From assembly GCA_002294185.1 (NCBI GenBank), contig DBFD01000061.1, positions 61,657 through 125,656 on the forward strand: a stretch of 64,000 bases of DNA. Reading direction: 5' to 3'. This DNA comes from Paracoccus sp. UBA889 (lineage in GTDB: Bacteria > Pseudomonadota > Alphaproteobacteria > Rhodobacterales > Rhodobacteraceae). This document shows positions 19,036 through 27,470 of the stretch, one piece after another (within the stretch, counting starts at the first letter, position 1; each line of letters starts with the position of its first letter). The notes beneath the pieces are model-generated. The model ran no database searches, was not told the DNA's origin, and saw nothing but the letters and a program-made list of their open reading frames with translations. A program made the position numbers and the translations under genes.

Positions 19036-20175
19036 CTACCTCGATCGGTGAACATGGGCGGATTGCACCAGGCCGAAGCCCAGCATCAGGATCATCAGCG
19101 AGGTGCCACCATAGCTGATCAGCGGCAGGGGGGAACCCTTGGCCGGGATCAGACCCATCACCGTCGCCATGTTGATGGCGAAATACAGAAAGAACGTGCC
19201 CGAGATGCCGATGGTGATCAGGCTGGCAAAGCGGTCGCGGTTGGTCAGCGCCGAATGCAGGCAGAAGCCCACGATCAGCGTATACAGCACCAGCAGCGAG
19301 ACCGCGCCGATGAAGCCGAATTCCTCGGCCAGCACGGTGAAGATGAAGTCGGTATGCTTTTCCGGCAAGAAGTTCAGCCGCGACTGCGTGCCCTGCATGA
19401 AGCCGCGGCCCGACCAGCCGCCCGAACCAAGCGCGATCTGACTCTGTATGATGTTGTAGCCCGCGCCCAGCGGATCGGCGGCGGGGTCGAGGAAGGTGTC
19501 GATCCGGCGGAACTGATAATCCTTCAAAAGCTGCCAGTCGGTGCCCCGGCTTTCCAGCACCGTGGCGACGAGGCCGACGGCCATGCCGATCACCGCGCCG
19601 AAATACCACAGCGACACGCCGGCGGCGAACATCACGATTCCGCCGCCCGCGACCAGCATGATCGACGTGCCGAGGTCGGGCTGGATGATGACCAGCCCGG
19701 TCGGCGCCAGGATCAGCACCACCGGCAGCAGCACCCAGAGCGGGCGCGAGACCCGGTTCAGCGGCAGCCAGTCGTAATAGGCGGCCAGCAGCAGGACCAG
19801 GGCGATCTTCATCAGTTCCGAGGGTTGCACGCGAATCGGTCCGAAATCGATCCAGCGCCGCGCGCCCATGCCGACCTCGCCAGCGACCTCGACGCCGACA
19901 AGCAGCAGGAAGCAGCCGATATAGGCCGCGACCGAGATCCCGCGCCAGAACCACATCGGAACGAAGCCCAGGCCGATCATGATCACCATGCCGGCCGCGA
20001 AACGATACATCTGCGGCTTGGCCCAGCGATCGACATCGCCGCCCGCGACGGAAACCAGCATCAGAAAGCCGATCCCGGCAACGGCGGTGATCAGCAGGAT
20101 CAGCGGCCAGTTCAGATACAGCAGCTTGCGCCACCCGGTCGGGGTCTGAAGCACCTGATAATCGAGATAGGACAT
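19036..20175 (-). CDS. rodA: Peptidoglycan glycosyltransferase RodA (SEDS)
   Basis: Polytopic SEDS glycan polymerase of the elongasome, partner of PBP2. At 379 residues with about ten hydrophobic helices, it shows GARRWIDFGPIRVQPSE, QPDLGTS (the conserved loop Asp) and GLPLISYGGTS-like KGSPLPLISYGGTS. It comes last in mreB-mreC-mreD-mrdA-rodA, 15 bases after mrdA. Confidence 0.96.
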   Translation of the reverse strand: MSYLDYQVLQTPTGWRKLLYLNWPLILLITAVAGIGFLMLVSVAGGDVDRWAKPQMYRFAAGMVIMIGLGFVPMWFWRGISVAAYIGCFLLLVGVEVAGEVGMGARRWIDFGPIRVQPSELMKIALVLLLAAYYDWLPLNRVSRPLWVLLPVVLILAPTGLVIIQPDLGTSIMLVAGGGIVMFAAGVSLWYFGAVIGMAVGLVATVLESRGTDWQLLKDYQFRRIDTFLDPAADPLGAGYNIIQSQIALGSGGWSGRGFMQGTQSRLNFLPEKHTDFIFTVLAEEFGFIGAVSLLVLYTLIVGFCLHSALTNRDRFASLITIGISGTFFLYFAINMATVMGLIPAKGSPLPLISYGGTSLMILMLGFGLVQSAHVHRSR

Positions 20176-20190
20176 TCCGGACCGTTCCCG

Positions 20191-22137
20191 TCAGGCGCGC
20201 GAGCGCGTGGCGCGCGGCGGATCGGGCACGTAGAGATTCATCGCGGCATGGCGTTCCTGCATCGCGGCGCGTTCGCTGTCAGGAATGGCATCCAGCGGCG
20301 GCAGACCGCCGGCCAGCGCGAACAGCAGGATGTCGCGACCGATCGGCGCGGCCACGGTCGAACCGCCGCCGCCATGTTCCACGACCACGGAAACCGCATA
20401 GCGCGGCGCCTGATAGGGGGCGTAGCAGATGAACAGCGCGTGATCGCGGCGGCTCCAGGGCAGATCCTCGTTCGACACGACCCCACGCGCGCGTTCGGCA
20501 GCGGTGATGTTGCGCACCTGGCTGGTGCCGGTCTTACCGGCCATGCGCCAGTCCTCGCGGATGATGCGCGATCGTCGCGCGGTTCCGCGCGCGCCGTTCA
20601 TCACCGCCTCCATTCCGCCTTGTGCCAGCCGCATCAGGCCCGGATCGACGCCCAGATCGGGAAATTCGGCCAGCGGCCGGGGGATGCCGTCAACGCTGCG
20701 GATCAGGCGCGGCACCACAACCTTGCCGCTGGCCACGCGCGCCGTCATCAACGCCAGTTGCAGCGGCGAAGCCAGCACATAGCCCTGCCCGATCGAAGAG
20801 TTCAGGCTGTCGCCGATCTGCCAATCCTGTCCATAACGCGCAGCCTTCCAGGCCCGGTCGGGCGCGATGCCTTCTGCCACCGCGGACATCGGCAGATCAT
20901 GCTCTACCCCGATTCCCAGTCGCCGCGCCATCGCGGCGATCCGGTCGATGCCGACCCGCTGGGCCAGTTCGTAATAGAACACGTCGCAGCTTTGCTCCAT
21001 GCTCTGGATCGGGTTCATGCTGCCGTGTCCGCTGCGCTTCCAGCAATGAAAGCGGCGGCCGCCGACCTCGATGTAACCGGGACAGTAGAAGCGGGTATTT
21101 TCGTTGATCAGCCCCGATTCGAGCCCGGCCAGCAGCGGCGCCGGCTTGAAGGTCGAGCCCGGCGGATAGAGCCCCTGAACCGTCTTGTCGGCCAGCGGCC
21201 GAAGTTCGTGCTGCATCAGCCCGCGATAATCGGCCGAGGATATGCCGCGGACGAACTTGTTCGGATCGAAACTGGGCGAGGAACAGATCGCGACGATATC
21301 GCCGGTCTGCACATCCATGACCACGGCCGCGGCGCTTTCCTGGCCCAGCCGCTGCGCCGCGTAATTCTGCAGCCGCGCATCCAGTGTGGTCTGGATCGTC
21401 GCGCCCTGCTGACCCTCTTGCCGGCTCAGTTCGCGCATCTCGCGGCCGGTGCTGTTGACCTCGACCCGCCGCGCCCCGGCCTTGCCGCGCAGATCGGCCT
21501 CCATCTTGGCTTCCATGCCGACCTTGCCAAGCTGGAAGTCGGGCAGCATCAGCACCGGATCGGGATCCTCGATCTTCGAGAGATCGTAATCCGACACAGG
21601 TCCGACATAGCCCAGCACATGCGCCAGGTCGCCGGCGCGCGGATAAATCCGCGAAAGGCCCGATTCCGGCGTCACACCAGCCAGCGCGGGCGCATTCACG
21701 GCGATCGAACTGAATTGTTCCCATGTCAGGCGGTCGGCCAGCACCACGGGGGTGACGGCGCTGCGTCTGGAAAATTCTTCCAGAAGCTCGGCCATGCGAT
21801 CGTCGCCGATCGGGATCAGTTGCGACAGACGCCGCAGGACCGGCTCGACATCGCCGCCGGCCTCTTCGCGGGTCAGGGTGACGCGATAGTTCTGTTCGTT
21901 TCCGGCGATGACCAGCCCGTTGCGGTCATGGATCAGACCGCGCGCGGGCGGCAAAAGGCGGATCTTGATCGAATTGCCATCCGCCAGCATTCGATATTCG
22001 TCGGCCTGCTCGACCTGCATCGAGCGCAGCTTCAGCGCCAGCGTCGTGACCACGCCAAGCTGGACGGTGCCCAACAGCAGACCGCGCCGCCCGATCAGGC
22101 GGGCGCTGTCGACGATCTGACGTTCGGTCTTCTTCAT
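20191..22137 (-). CDS. mrdA: Penicillin-binding protein 2 (elongation transpeptidase)
   Basis: Cross-links peptidoglycan during sidewall elongation. The 648-residue product has an N-terminal membrane anchor (about 15-40) and a dimerisation domain. The transpeptidase domain shows the nucleophile motif STFK (YPPGSTFKPA), SCD (MEQSCDVFYYELA), and KTG (AGKTGTSQV). The chosen ATG at 22137 overlaps the mreD stop (ATGA); the longer in-frame start at 22350 would lie within mreD. Confidence 0.95.
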   Translation of the reverse strand: MKKTERQIVDSARLIGRRGLLLGTVQLGVVTTLALKLRSMQVEQADEYRMLADGNSIKIRLLPPARGLIHDRNGLVIAGNEQNYRVTLTREEAGGDVEPVLRRLSQLIPIGDDRMAELLEEFSRRSAVTPVVLADRLTWEQFSSIAVNAPALAGVTPESGLSRIYPRAGDLAHVLGYVGPVSDYDLSKIEDPDPVLMLPDFQLGKVGMEAKMEADLRGKAGARRVEVNSTGREMRELSRQEGQQGATIQTTLDARLQNYAAQRLGQESAAAVVMDVQTGDIVAICSSPSFDPNKFVRGISSADYRGLMQHELRPLADKTVQGLYPPGSTFKPAPLLAGLESGLINENTRFYCPGYIEVGGRRFHCWKRSGHGSMNPIQSMEQSCDVFYYELAQRVGIDRIAAMARRLGIGVEHDLPMSAVAEGIAPDRAWKAARYGQDWQIGDSLNSSIGQGYVLASPLQLALMTARVASGKVVVPRLIRSVDGIPRPLAEFPDLGVDPGLMRLAQGGMEAVMNGARGTARRSRIIREDWRMAGKTGTSQVRNITAAERARGVVSNEDLPWSRRDHALFICYAPYQAPRYAVSVVVEHGGGGSTVAAPIGRDILLFALAGGLPPLDAIPDSERAAMQERHAAMNLYVPDPPRATRSRA

Positions 22138-22673
22138 CTCGCGAATCTCGTCCGTTCGGCCGCGCCCGGGCTGACCCGCCGCAACCCGACCAGCCAGCGC
22201 GCCGCAAACACCGTGACCGGGTAGGCGGCGATGCTGGCCAGATATTGCAGGATCGCCTGGCCCAGGGCCGGGACCGGCAGGAAGAACACCACCTGAATGA
22301 CCCGGTAGCCCAGCATCATCGCCCCGATCAGGATCGCGACGCGCAGCCATTCAACCATGAAAGACTGATCGCGCCAACGGGGCTCACGCAGGCGTGCGGC
22401 CTCGCTGCCCAGAAGCACGATCAGCGGCCACAGGCCCAGCGGACGATAGAGAAAAACATCTTCCAGCAGGAAGGCGGCGACGATCACGAGGGCGGGCAAC
22501 TGGTCCGGGCGGCGCAGCACCCAGGCGAAGGTCAGGCCCAGGGCCACGTCCGGACCCGGCCAGCCCGTCAGCCCGGTCGAAAGCGGCAGCAGGCGCACGA
22601 AAAGCAGCACGGCAAAGCACAGCCCGAACAGGACCGTGCCACCGACGACCTGCCGCCCCGGACCCCGGCTCAT
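22134..22673 (-). CDS. mreD: Rod shape-determining protein MreD
   Basis: A 179-residue inner membrane protein with about five hydrophobic helices. It contains GPDVALGLTFAWVLRRPDQLPALV, typical of alphaproteobacterial MreD. It joins the MreBCD complex with PBP2 and RodA. It overlaps both neighbours: the mreC stop with its start, and its own stop with the mrdA start (both ATGA), which argues for a tightly coupled operon. Confidence 0.93.
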   Translation of the reverse strand: MSRGPGRQVVGGTVLFGLCFAVLLFVRLLPLSTGLTGWPGPDVALGLTFAWVLRRPDQLPALVIVAAFLLEDVFLYRPLGLWPLIVLLGSEAARLREPRWRDQSFMVEWLRVAILIGAMMLGYRVIQVVFFLPVPALGQAILQYLASIAAYPVTVFAARWLVGLRRVSPGAAERTRFAR

Positions 22674-23623
22674 TCGCCGGCGCCTTCCGGCAGGCCCGCG
22701 GAGAGGGGATCGGCCGCCTGCGCCGCCTCGACCGGCGACGAGGGCCGTTGCGGGCCGATCATTGCGCCGGAATTGTCGGGGCGTATGATCGCGTCGCTAT
22801 CGGCCACCGTCTCGGCCGGGTGGGAACGCAGGACCCGCAGGAATTCCAGCCGACCGTAATCCGCCGCCAGCAGCAGCCGCATCCGCCCGTCGCTGCCCTG
22901 GGCCACCTGCCCGACCAGCAGGCCGGGCGGAAACACCCCGCCATCGCCCGAGGTCACGACCCGGTCGCCGGGGCGCACGTTGTCGACCGCCTCGATGAAG
23001 TCCAGAAACGGCAGCGGCGTGTTGTCGCCCGTCAGCAGCGCGCGTTCGCCCGAGGGCTGGACCGTGACAGGCAGCCGCGACGAGGGATCGTTCAGCAGCA
23101 CGACACGGCTGGTCCTCTGCCCCACCCCGGCGATCCGGCCCACAAGGCCAAGACCGTCCATCACCGCCCAGCCCTCGACGATGCCGTCCTGGGCGCCAAC
23201 ATTCAGCAGCACCGATTGCCGGAAGGCCGAGCCGCTGTCGACCAGAACCACGCCGGTCACGCTGGTCAGCGCCGGGTCCAGTCGGACGTTGTTCTGCGCC
23301 AGCAGCTTGGAATTTTCCTGTTCCAGCTGGACGGCGGCCTCTTTCCAGGCCTGCATCTTCTGCAACTCGCGGCGCAGTTCCTGATTCTGCTCGTAGATGC
23401 GGGCATAGGACTGGAAGCCCGCGATCATCTGGCTGACCTTGGTCACGGGCGCGAAGGCCCATTCGAAACCGGGCACGAAACGGTCGATCAGCGCGACCCG
23501 CATCCGTTCGGCCCGGGGGCTGTCGATGCGCCAGAAAAGGAACAGACCGATCAGGACAATCGTCATCAGCGCGATCAGGACGCGCCGGATCGGGGTGACG
23601 AAATCGGGTCCCTTTCGTGCCAT
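22670..23623 (-). CDS. mreC: Rod shape-determining protein MreC
   Basis: Periplasmic scaffold of the elongasome. The 317-residue product has one N-terminal transmembrane helix (about residues 14-32), a coiled coil (IYEQNQELRRELQKMQAWKE onwards), then the double beta-barrel head with VVLVDSGSAFRQSVLLNVGA, GLVGRIAGVG and TSGDGGVFPPGLLVG. I start at the ATG at 23623 (MARKGPDF); the ORF extends to 23734 inside mreB. The C-terminus is a short acidic, Pro-rich tail. Confidence 0.93.
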   Translation of the reverse strand: MARKGPDFVTPIRRVLIALMTIVLIGLFLFWRIDSPRAERMRVALIDRFVPGFEWAFAPVTKVSQMIAGFQSYARIYEQNQELRRELQKMQAWKEAAVQLEQENSKLLAQNNVRLDPALTSVTGVVLVDSGSAFRQSVLLNVGAQDGIVEGWAVMDGLGLVGRIAGVGQRTSRVVLLNDPSSRLPVTVQPSGERALLTGDNTPLPFLDFIEAVDNVRPGDRVVTSGDGGVFPPGLLVGQVAQGSDGRMRLLLAADYGRLEFLRVLRSHPAETVADSDAIIRPDNSGAMIGPQRPSSPVEAAQAADPLSAGLPEGAGE

Positions 23624-23658
23624 TCGGAAACGCGCCTTCGCGATACCGCCGCGCTGCG

Positions 23659-24741
<1,083 letters not shown>

Positions 24742-24790
24742 TCACGCCCCGCACAACCGGCGGGAATCGCCCCCGGTGCGGGCCTCGCCC

Positions 24791-24796
24791 GGTATA
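24791..24796 (-). promoter_or_regulatory. Possible mreB -10 element
   Basis: TATACC on the minus strand, about 100 bases before the mreB ATG and just downstream of the strong leuA-side hairpin. The -35 region 17 bases upstream is poor. Weak prediction. Confidence 0.25.
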
Positions 24797-24830
24797 GAAG
24801 CCCTCAGGCCCAAGCGAAAGCCCTGTCTAG

Positions 24831-24865
24831 CGCCGCCCGGCACAACCGCGCTGTGCCGGGCGGCG
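24831..24865 (-). terminator. 14-bp perfect hairpin downstream of leuA
   Basis: CGCCGCCCGGCACA (24831-24844) and TGTGCCGGGCGGCG (24852-24865) form a perfect 14-bp stem with a 7-base loop. It lies about 190 bases after the leuA stop and just before the presumed mreB promoter. There is no T-run on either side. It probably ends or protects the leuA transcript, but a role for mreB expression is possible. Confidence 0.55.
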
Positions 24866-25056
24866 GGGTGCGGCGACCGTGCCACAACGCGCGGCGGCGG
24901 ACCGCCCCTTCGGATCCTTGCATCATCCGTGGCGCCGATGGCAGGCGGTTTCCGGGACGTGACAGGGCGTCCCCGCTTTCGCATCATCGGGCCAATCGCA
25001 TCCGCGCGGGGAATGCCCCGCAGGCTTGCGGGCGGGCTTCCATCCGCGCCAGGGGA

Positions 25057-26613
25057 TCAATGCGAATACATGCTGATCTGCTTGTCGTCCCGGCCCGTGC
25101 GGGCGCGGCGCACGATCAGGTGGTTCAGCGCGCCGACATAGGCCTTGACCGAGGCCAGGATCGTGTCGGTATCGGCCGCCTGCCCGTTCACGATGCGGCC
25201 GTCTTCCTCCATCCGGACGCTGACCGTGGCCTGCGCATCGGTGCCTTCGGTGACGGCATGGACCTGATACAATTGCAGCCGCGCGTCATGCGGGAAGATC
25301 TGCTTGACCGCGTTGAAACAGGCATCGACCGGGCCGTCGCCCACCGCATGGACGGTCCGTTCCTCGCCATCCACGATCATGGTCAGATCGGCGCTCTGTC
25401 CGTCGCTTCCGCAGACGACGCGCAGATGCTTGACCTGCAGATGATCGTCCTCGGTATTTGCGGCGGCGTCCTGGACAAGCGCGACGATATCCTCGTCATA
25501 GACCTCTTTCTTGCGATCGGCGAGCGCCTTGAACCGCACGAAGATGTCCTTCAACTGGTTGTCGCCGACCTCGTAGCCCAGATCCTTCAGCTTGGCCCGC
25601 AGCGCCGCGCGGCCCGAATGCTTGCCCATCGCGATGTTGGTTTCGTTCAGGCCGATATCGGCCGGGCGCATGATTTCGAAGGTCTCGACATTCTTCAGCA
25701 CGCCGTCCTGATGGATGCCGCTTTCATGCAGGAAGGCGTTCTTGCCGACGATGGCCTTGTTGAACTGGACCGGAAAGCCGGAAACCTGCGCCACCCGACG
25801 CGACAGGCCGATGATCTTGGTGGTGTCGATTCCGGTGTCGAAAGGCATGATGTCGTGACGCACGCGCAGCGCCATCACCACCTCTTCCAGCGCGGTGTTG
25901 CCGGCGCGTTCGCCCAGCCCGTTGATGGTGCATTCGATCTGGCGGGCGCCGGCCTCGACCGCTGCAAGGCTGTTGGCCGTCGCCATGCCCAGGTCGTTGT
26001 GGCAATGGGTGGCGAAGATGATGTCATCCGCGCCGGGCACCCGTTCGATCAGCATCCGGATCAGATCGGCGGATTCGCGCGGTGCGGTATAGCCCACCGT
26101 ATCGGGGATATTGATGGTCGTGGCGCCGCACCGGATCGCGATCTCGACCACGCGGCACAGGTAATCATGTTCGGTCCGCGTGGCGTCCATCGGCGACCAT
26201 TGCACGTTGTCGCACAGGTTGCGGGCATGGGTGACGGTCTGTTCGATCCGCTCGGCCATCTGGTCCATGTCCAGGTTGGGAATCGCGCGGTGCAGCGGCG
26301 AGGTGCCGATGAAGGTGTGGATGCGCGGGCGGCGGGCATGTTTCACCGCCTCCCAGCAGCGGTCGATATCGGGGATCTGGGCGCGGGCCAGACCGCAGAT
26401 CACGCTGGTCTGCGCCTGTCGCGCAATCTCGCTGACGGCGGCGAAATCGCCTTCGCTGGCGATCGGAAAGCCGGCCTCGATGATGTCCACGCCCATCTCG
26501 TCCAGCATCTGGGCGATTTCCAGCTTTTCGGCGTGGGACATGGTCGCGCCGGGCGATTGTTCGCCGTCGCGCAGGGTGGTGTCGAAGATGAAGACGCGGT
26601 TCTCGTCGCTCAT
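25057..26613 (-). CDS. leuA: 2-isopropylmalate synthase
   Basis: First committed step of leucine synthesis: condenses acetyl-CoA with 2-oxoisovalerate. The 518-residue product has the HMGL-like barrel (FDTTLRDGEQSPGATM near the start; metal-binding ATHCHNDLGMATAN; GLGERAGNTALEEV) and a C-terminal LeuA dimer/allosteric domain for leucine feedback inhibition. I use the ATG at 26613 (MSDENRVFIFDTTLRDG); the ORF opens earlier at 26748 but that part is the leader. An upstream leucine-rich leader peptide suggests additional control by attenuation. Confidence 0.96.
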   Translation of the reverse strand: MSDENRVFIFDTTLRDGEQSPGATMSHAEKLEIAQMLDEMGVDIIEAGFPIASEGDFAAVSEIARQAQTSVICGLARAQIPDIDRCWEAVKHARRPRIHTFIGTSPLHRAIPNLDMDQMAERIEQTVTHARNLCDNVQWSPMDATRTEHDYLCRVVEIAIRCGATTINIPDTVGYTAPRESADLIRMLIERVPGADDIIFATHCHNDLGMATANSLAAVEAGARQIECTINGLGERAGNTALEEVVMALRVRHDIMPFDTGIDTTKIIGLSRRVAQVSGFPVQFNKAIVGKNAFLHESGIHQDGVLKNVETFEIMRPADIGLNETNIAMGKHSGRAALRAKLKDLGYEVGDNQLKDIFVRFKALADRKKEVYDEDIVALVQDAAANTEDDHLQVKHLRVVCGSDGQSADLTMIVDGEERTVHAVGDGPVDACFNAVKQIFPHDARLQLYQVHAVTEGTDAQATVSVRMEEDGRIVNGQAADTDTILASVKAYVGALNHLIVRRARTGRDDKQISMYSH

Positions 26614-26692
26614 GGGTCTGTCTTTCTTGCGCTGTCCGGTATCGGGAATATCCGGGCGCCGACCTGACTGAGCGGCGGCCCGGAAGACCCGC
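26614..26692 (-). promoter_or_regulatory. leuA leader RNA with alternative stems
   Basis: The 79 bases between the leader-peptide stop and leuA. On the minus strand CTGAGCGG (26696-26689, overlapping the leader stop codon) pairs with CCGCTCAG (26675-26668), a perfect 8-bp stem. Its loop contains TCCGGGC, which can instead pair with GCCCGGA about 20 bases downstream (7 bp). The two pairings compete. A ribosome paused on the Leu codons would cover the first arm and favour the second. No clear U-run follows, so control could act on termination or on leuA initiation. Confidence 0.55.
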
Positions 26693-26791
26693 TCAGCGCA
26701 GCGTAAGAAGCAGCAGACCGCGGAGATTGACGGCCAGACGCGCGCCAAAGGGCGCGGTCGCGGCGGTCGGGATATGCAGCATCCGGGTCAT
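26693..26791 (-). CDS. leuL: Leucine leader peptide
   Basis: A 32-codon ORF ending MTR...NLRG-LLLL-TLR-stop. Four consecutive Leu codons (CTG CTG CTT CTT, 26716-26705) and one more follow closely before the TGA. It precedes leuA by 79 bases on the same strand. The start could be the ATG at 26791 or the in-frame ATG at 26782. There is no Shine-Dalgarno. The predicted -10 box puts transcription start at about the A of the first ATG, so the peptide may be translated from a leaderless mRNA. It probably senses charged tRNA-Leu. Identification rests on composition and position. Confidence 0.7.
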   Translation of the reverse strand: MTRMLHIPTAATAPFGARLAVNLRGLLLLTLR

Positions 26792-27012
26792 GGCCGCGAC
26801 TATGCCGCCCGCGGGCCGGCTTGAAAAGCGAAAAATCGCCGCCCAGGGCCGTGCAGCACGGCGCGGCCGATAGCGCCAATCCGCCGGCGTGAAAGGACAT
26901 TCACGGTTTCGTCATCTTTTTGCTGGCCGCTGCCCCGGTCATTTGCCTATCATTTGATGATCGACGCAGAAGCGAGCACCGAAAAACCACGAAGCAACGG
27001 AAAGGGGGATTC
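26792..27012. other. Divergent spacer between leuL-leuA and the usp gene
   Basis: About 220 bp of intergenic DNA carrying the predicted leuL promoter on the minus strand. Near 26947-26960 it also holds a short palindrome, ATCAT-TTG-ATGAT, which could be an operator for the universal stress protein gene. No ORF with coding character is visible. The stretch GGAAAGGGGG before 27013 is the usp ribosome-binding site. Confidence 0.5.
26799..26827 (-). promoter_or_regulatory. Predicted leuL-leuA promoter
   Basis: On the minus strand, TTTTCA (26827-26822), a 17-base spacer, and CATAGT (26804-26799). Each hexamer matches four of six consensus positions. Seven bases separate the -10 from the A of the leader ATG at 26791, so +1 would fall on or next to that A. 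Confidence 0.45.
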
Positions 27013-27447
27013 ATGTCACGCAAGATCGTCGTCGGTTATGACGGCAGCGAGGCGTCACGCCGCGCGCTGGACTTTGCGATAAGTCGGGCCGGCGCGCAGG
27101 GGGACAGCATCATCATCGCGCATGTCCTGGAATGGTCGCCCTACAGTTTCCTCACGCCCAACGAGATCGAAGAACGTCACCAGCGGCGCAAGGAAGAATT
27201 GCAGCGCGCCGAAGAGATGCTGATCCAGCCGATGGTCAGGCTGGTCGAGGCCGAAGGGATTCCGGTCTCGACCGCGATGCGCTATGGCCACATCGCCGAG
27301 ACATTGTGCAAGATCGCGCAGGACGAAAACGCGGCGCTGATCTTCATCGGACGCATGGGCCATTCGGGCTTCACCTCGCGCATCTTCGGATCCGTTGCGG
27401 GCACGCTGGCGCAGGCATCGCCGGTGCCGGTGACGATCGTGCCATGA
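27013..27447 (+). CDS. Universal stress protein (UspA family)
   Basis: A 144-residue single-domain Usp. It begins KIVVGYDGSEASRRALDFA and ends with the ATP-binding signature G-x2-G-x9-G-(S/T), seen as GRMGHSGFTSRIFGSVAGTLAQ. So it is likely an ATP-binding type. The ATG at 27013 has a strong GGAAAGGGGG upstream; an earlier in-frame start at 26920 lacks one. The downstream symporter could start by overlapping its stop, and the pair is likely an operon, suggesting stress-linked regulation of transport (inference). Confidence 0.88.
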   Translation: MSRKIVVGYDGSEASRRALDFAISRAGAQGDSIIIAHVLEWSPYSFLTPNEIEERHQRRKEELQRAEEMLIQPMVRLVEAEGIPVSTAMRYGHIAETLCKIAQDENAALIFIGRMGHSGFTSRIFGSVAGTLAQASPVPVTIVP

Positions 27448-27470
27448 GCCACGGGACAAGGAGATTTGAC

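Noticed and set aside
18910..22224. A 1104-codon open frame on the plus strand opposite rodA and mrdA
   Set aside because: Shadow of rodA/mrdA; His/Gln/Arg-rich with no family features.
26947..26960. FNR-type box upstream of usp
   Set aside because: ATCAT-TTG-ATGAT is palindromic but does not match TTGAT-N4-ATCAA; kept only as a possible operator.
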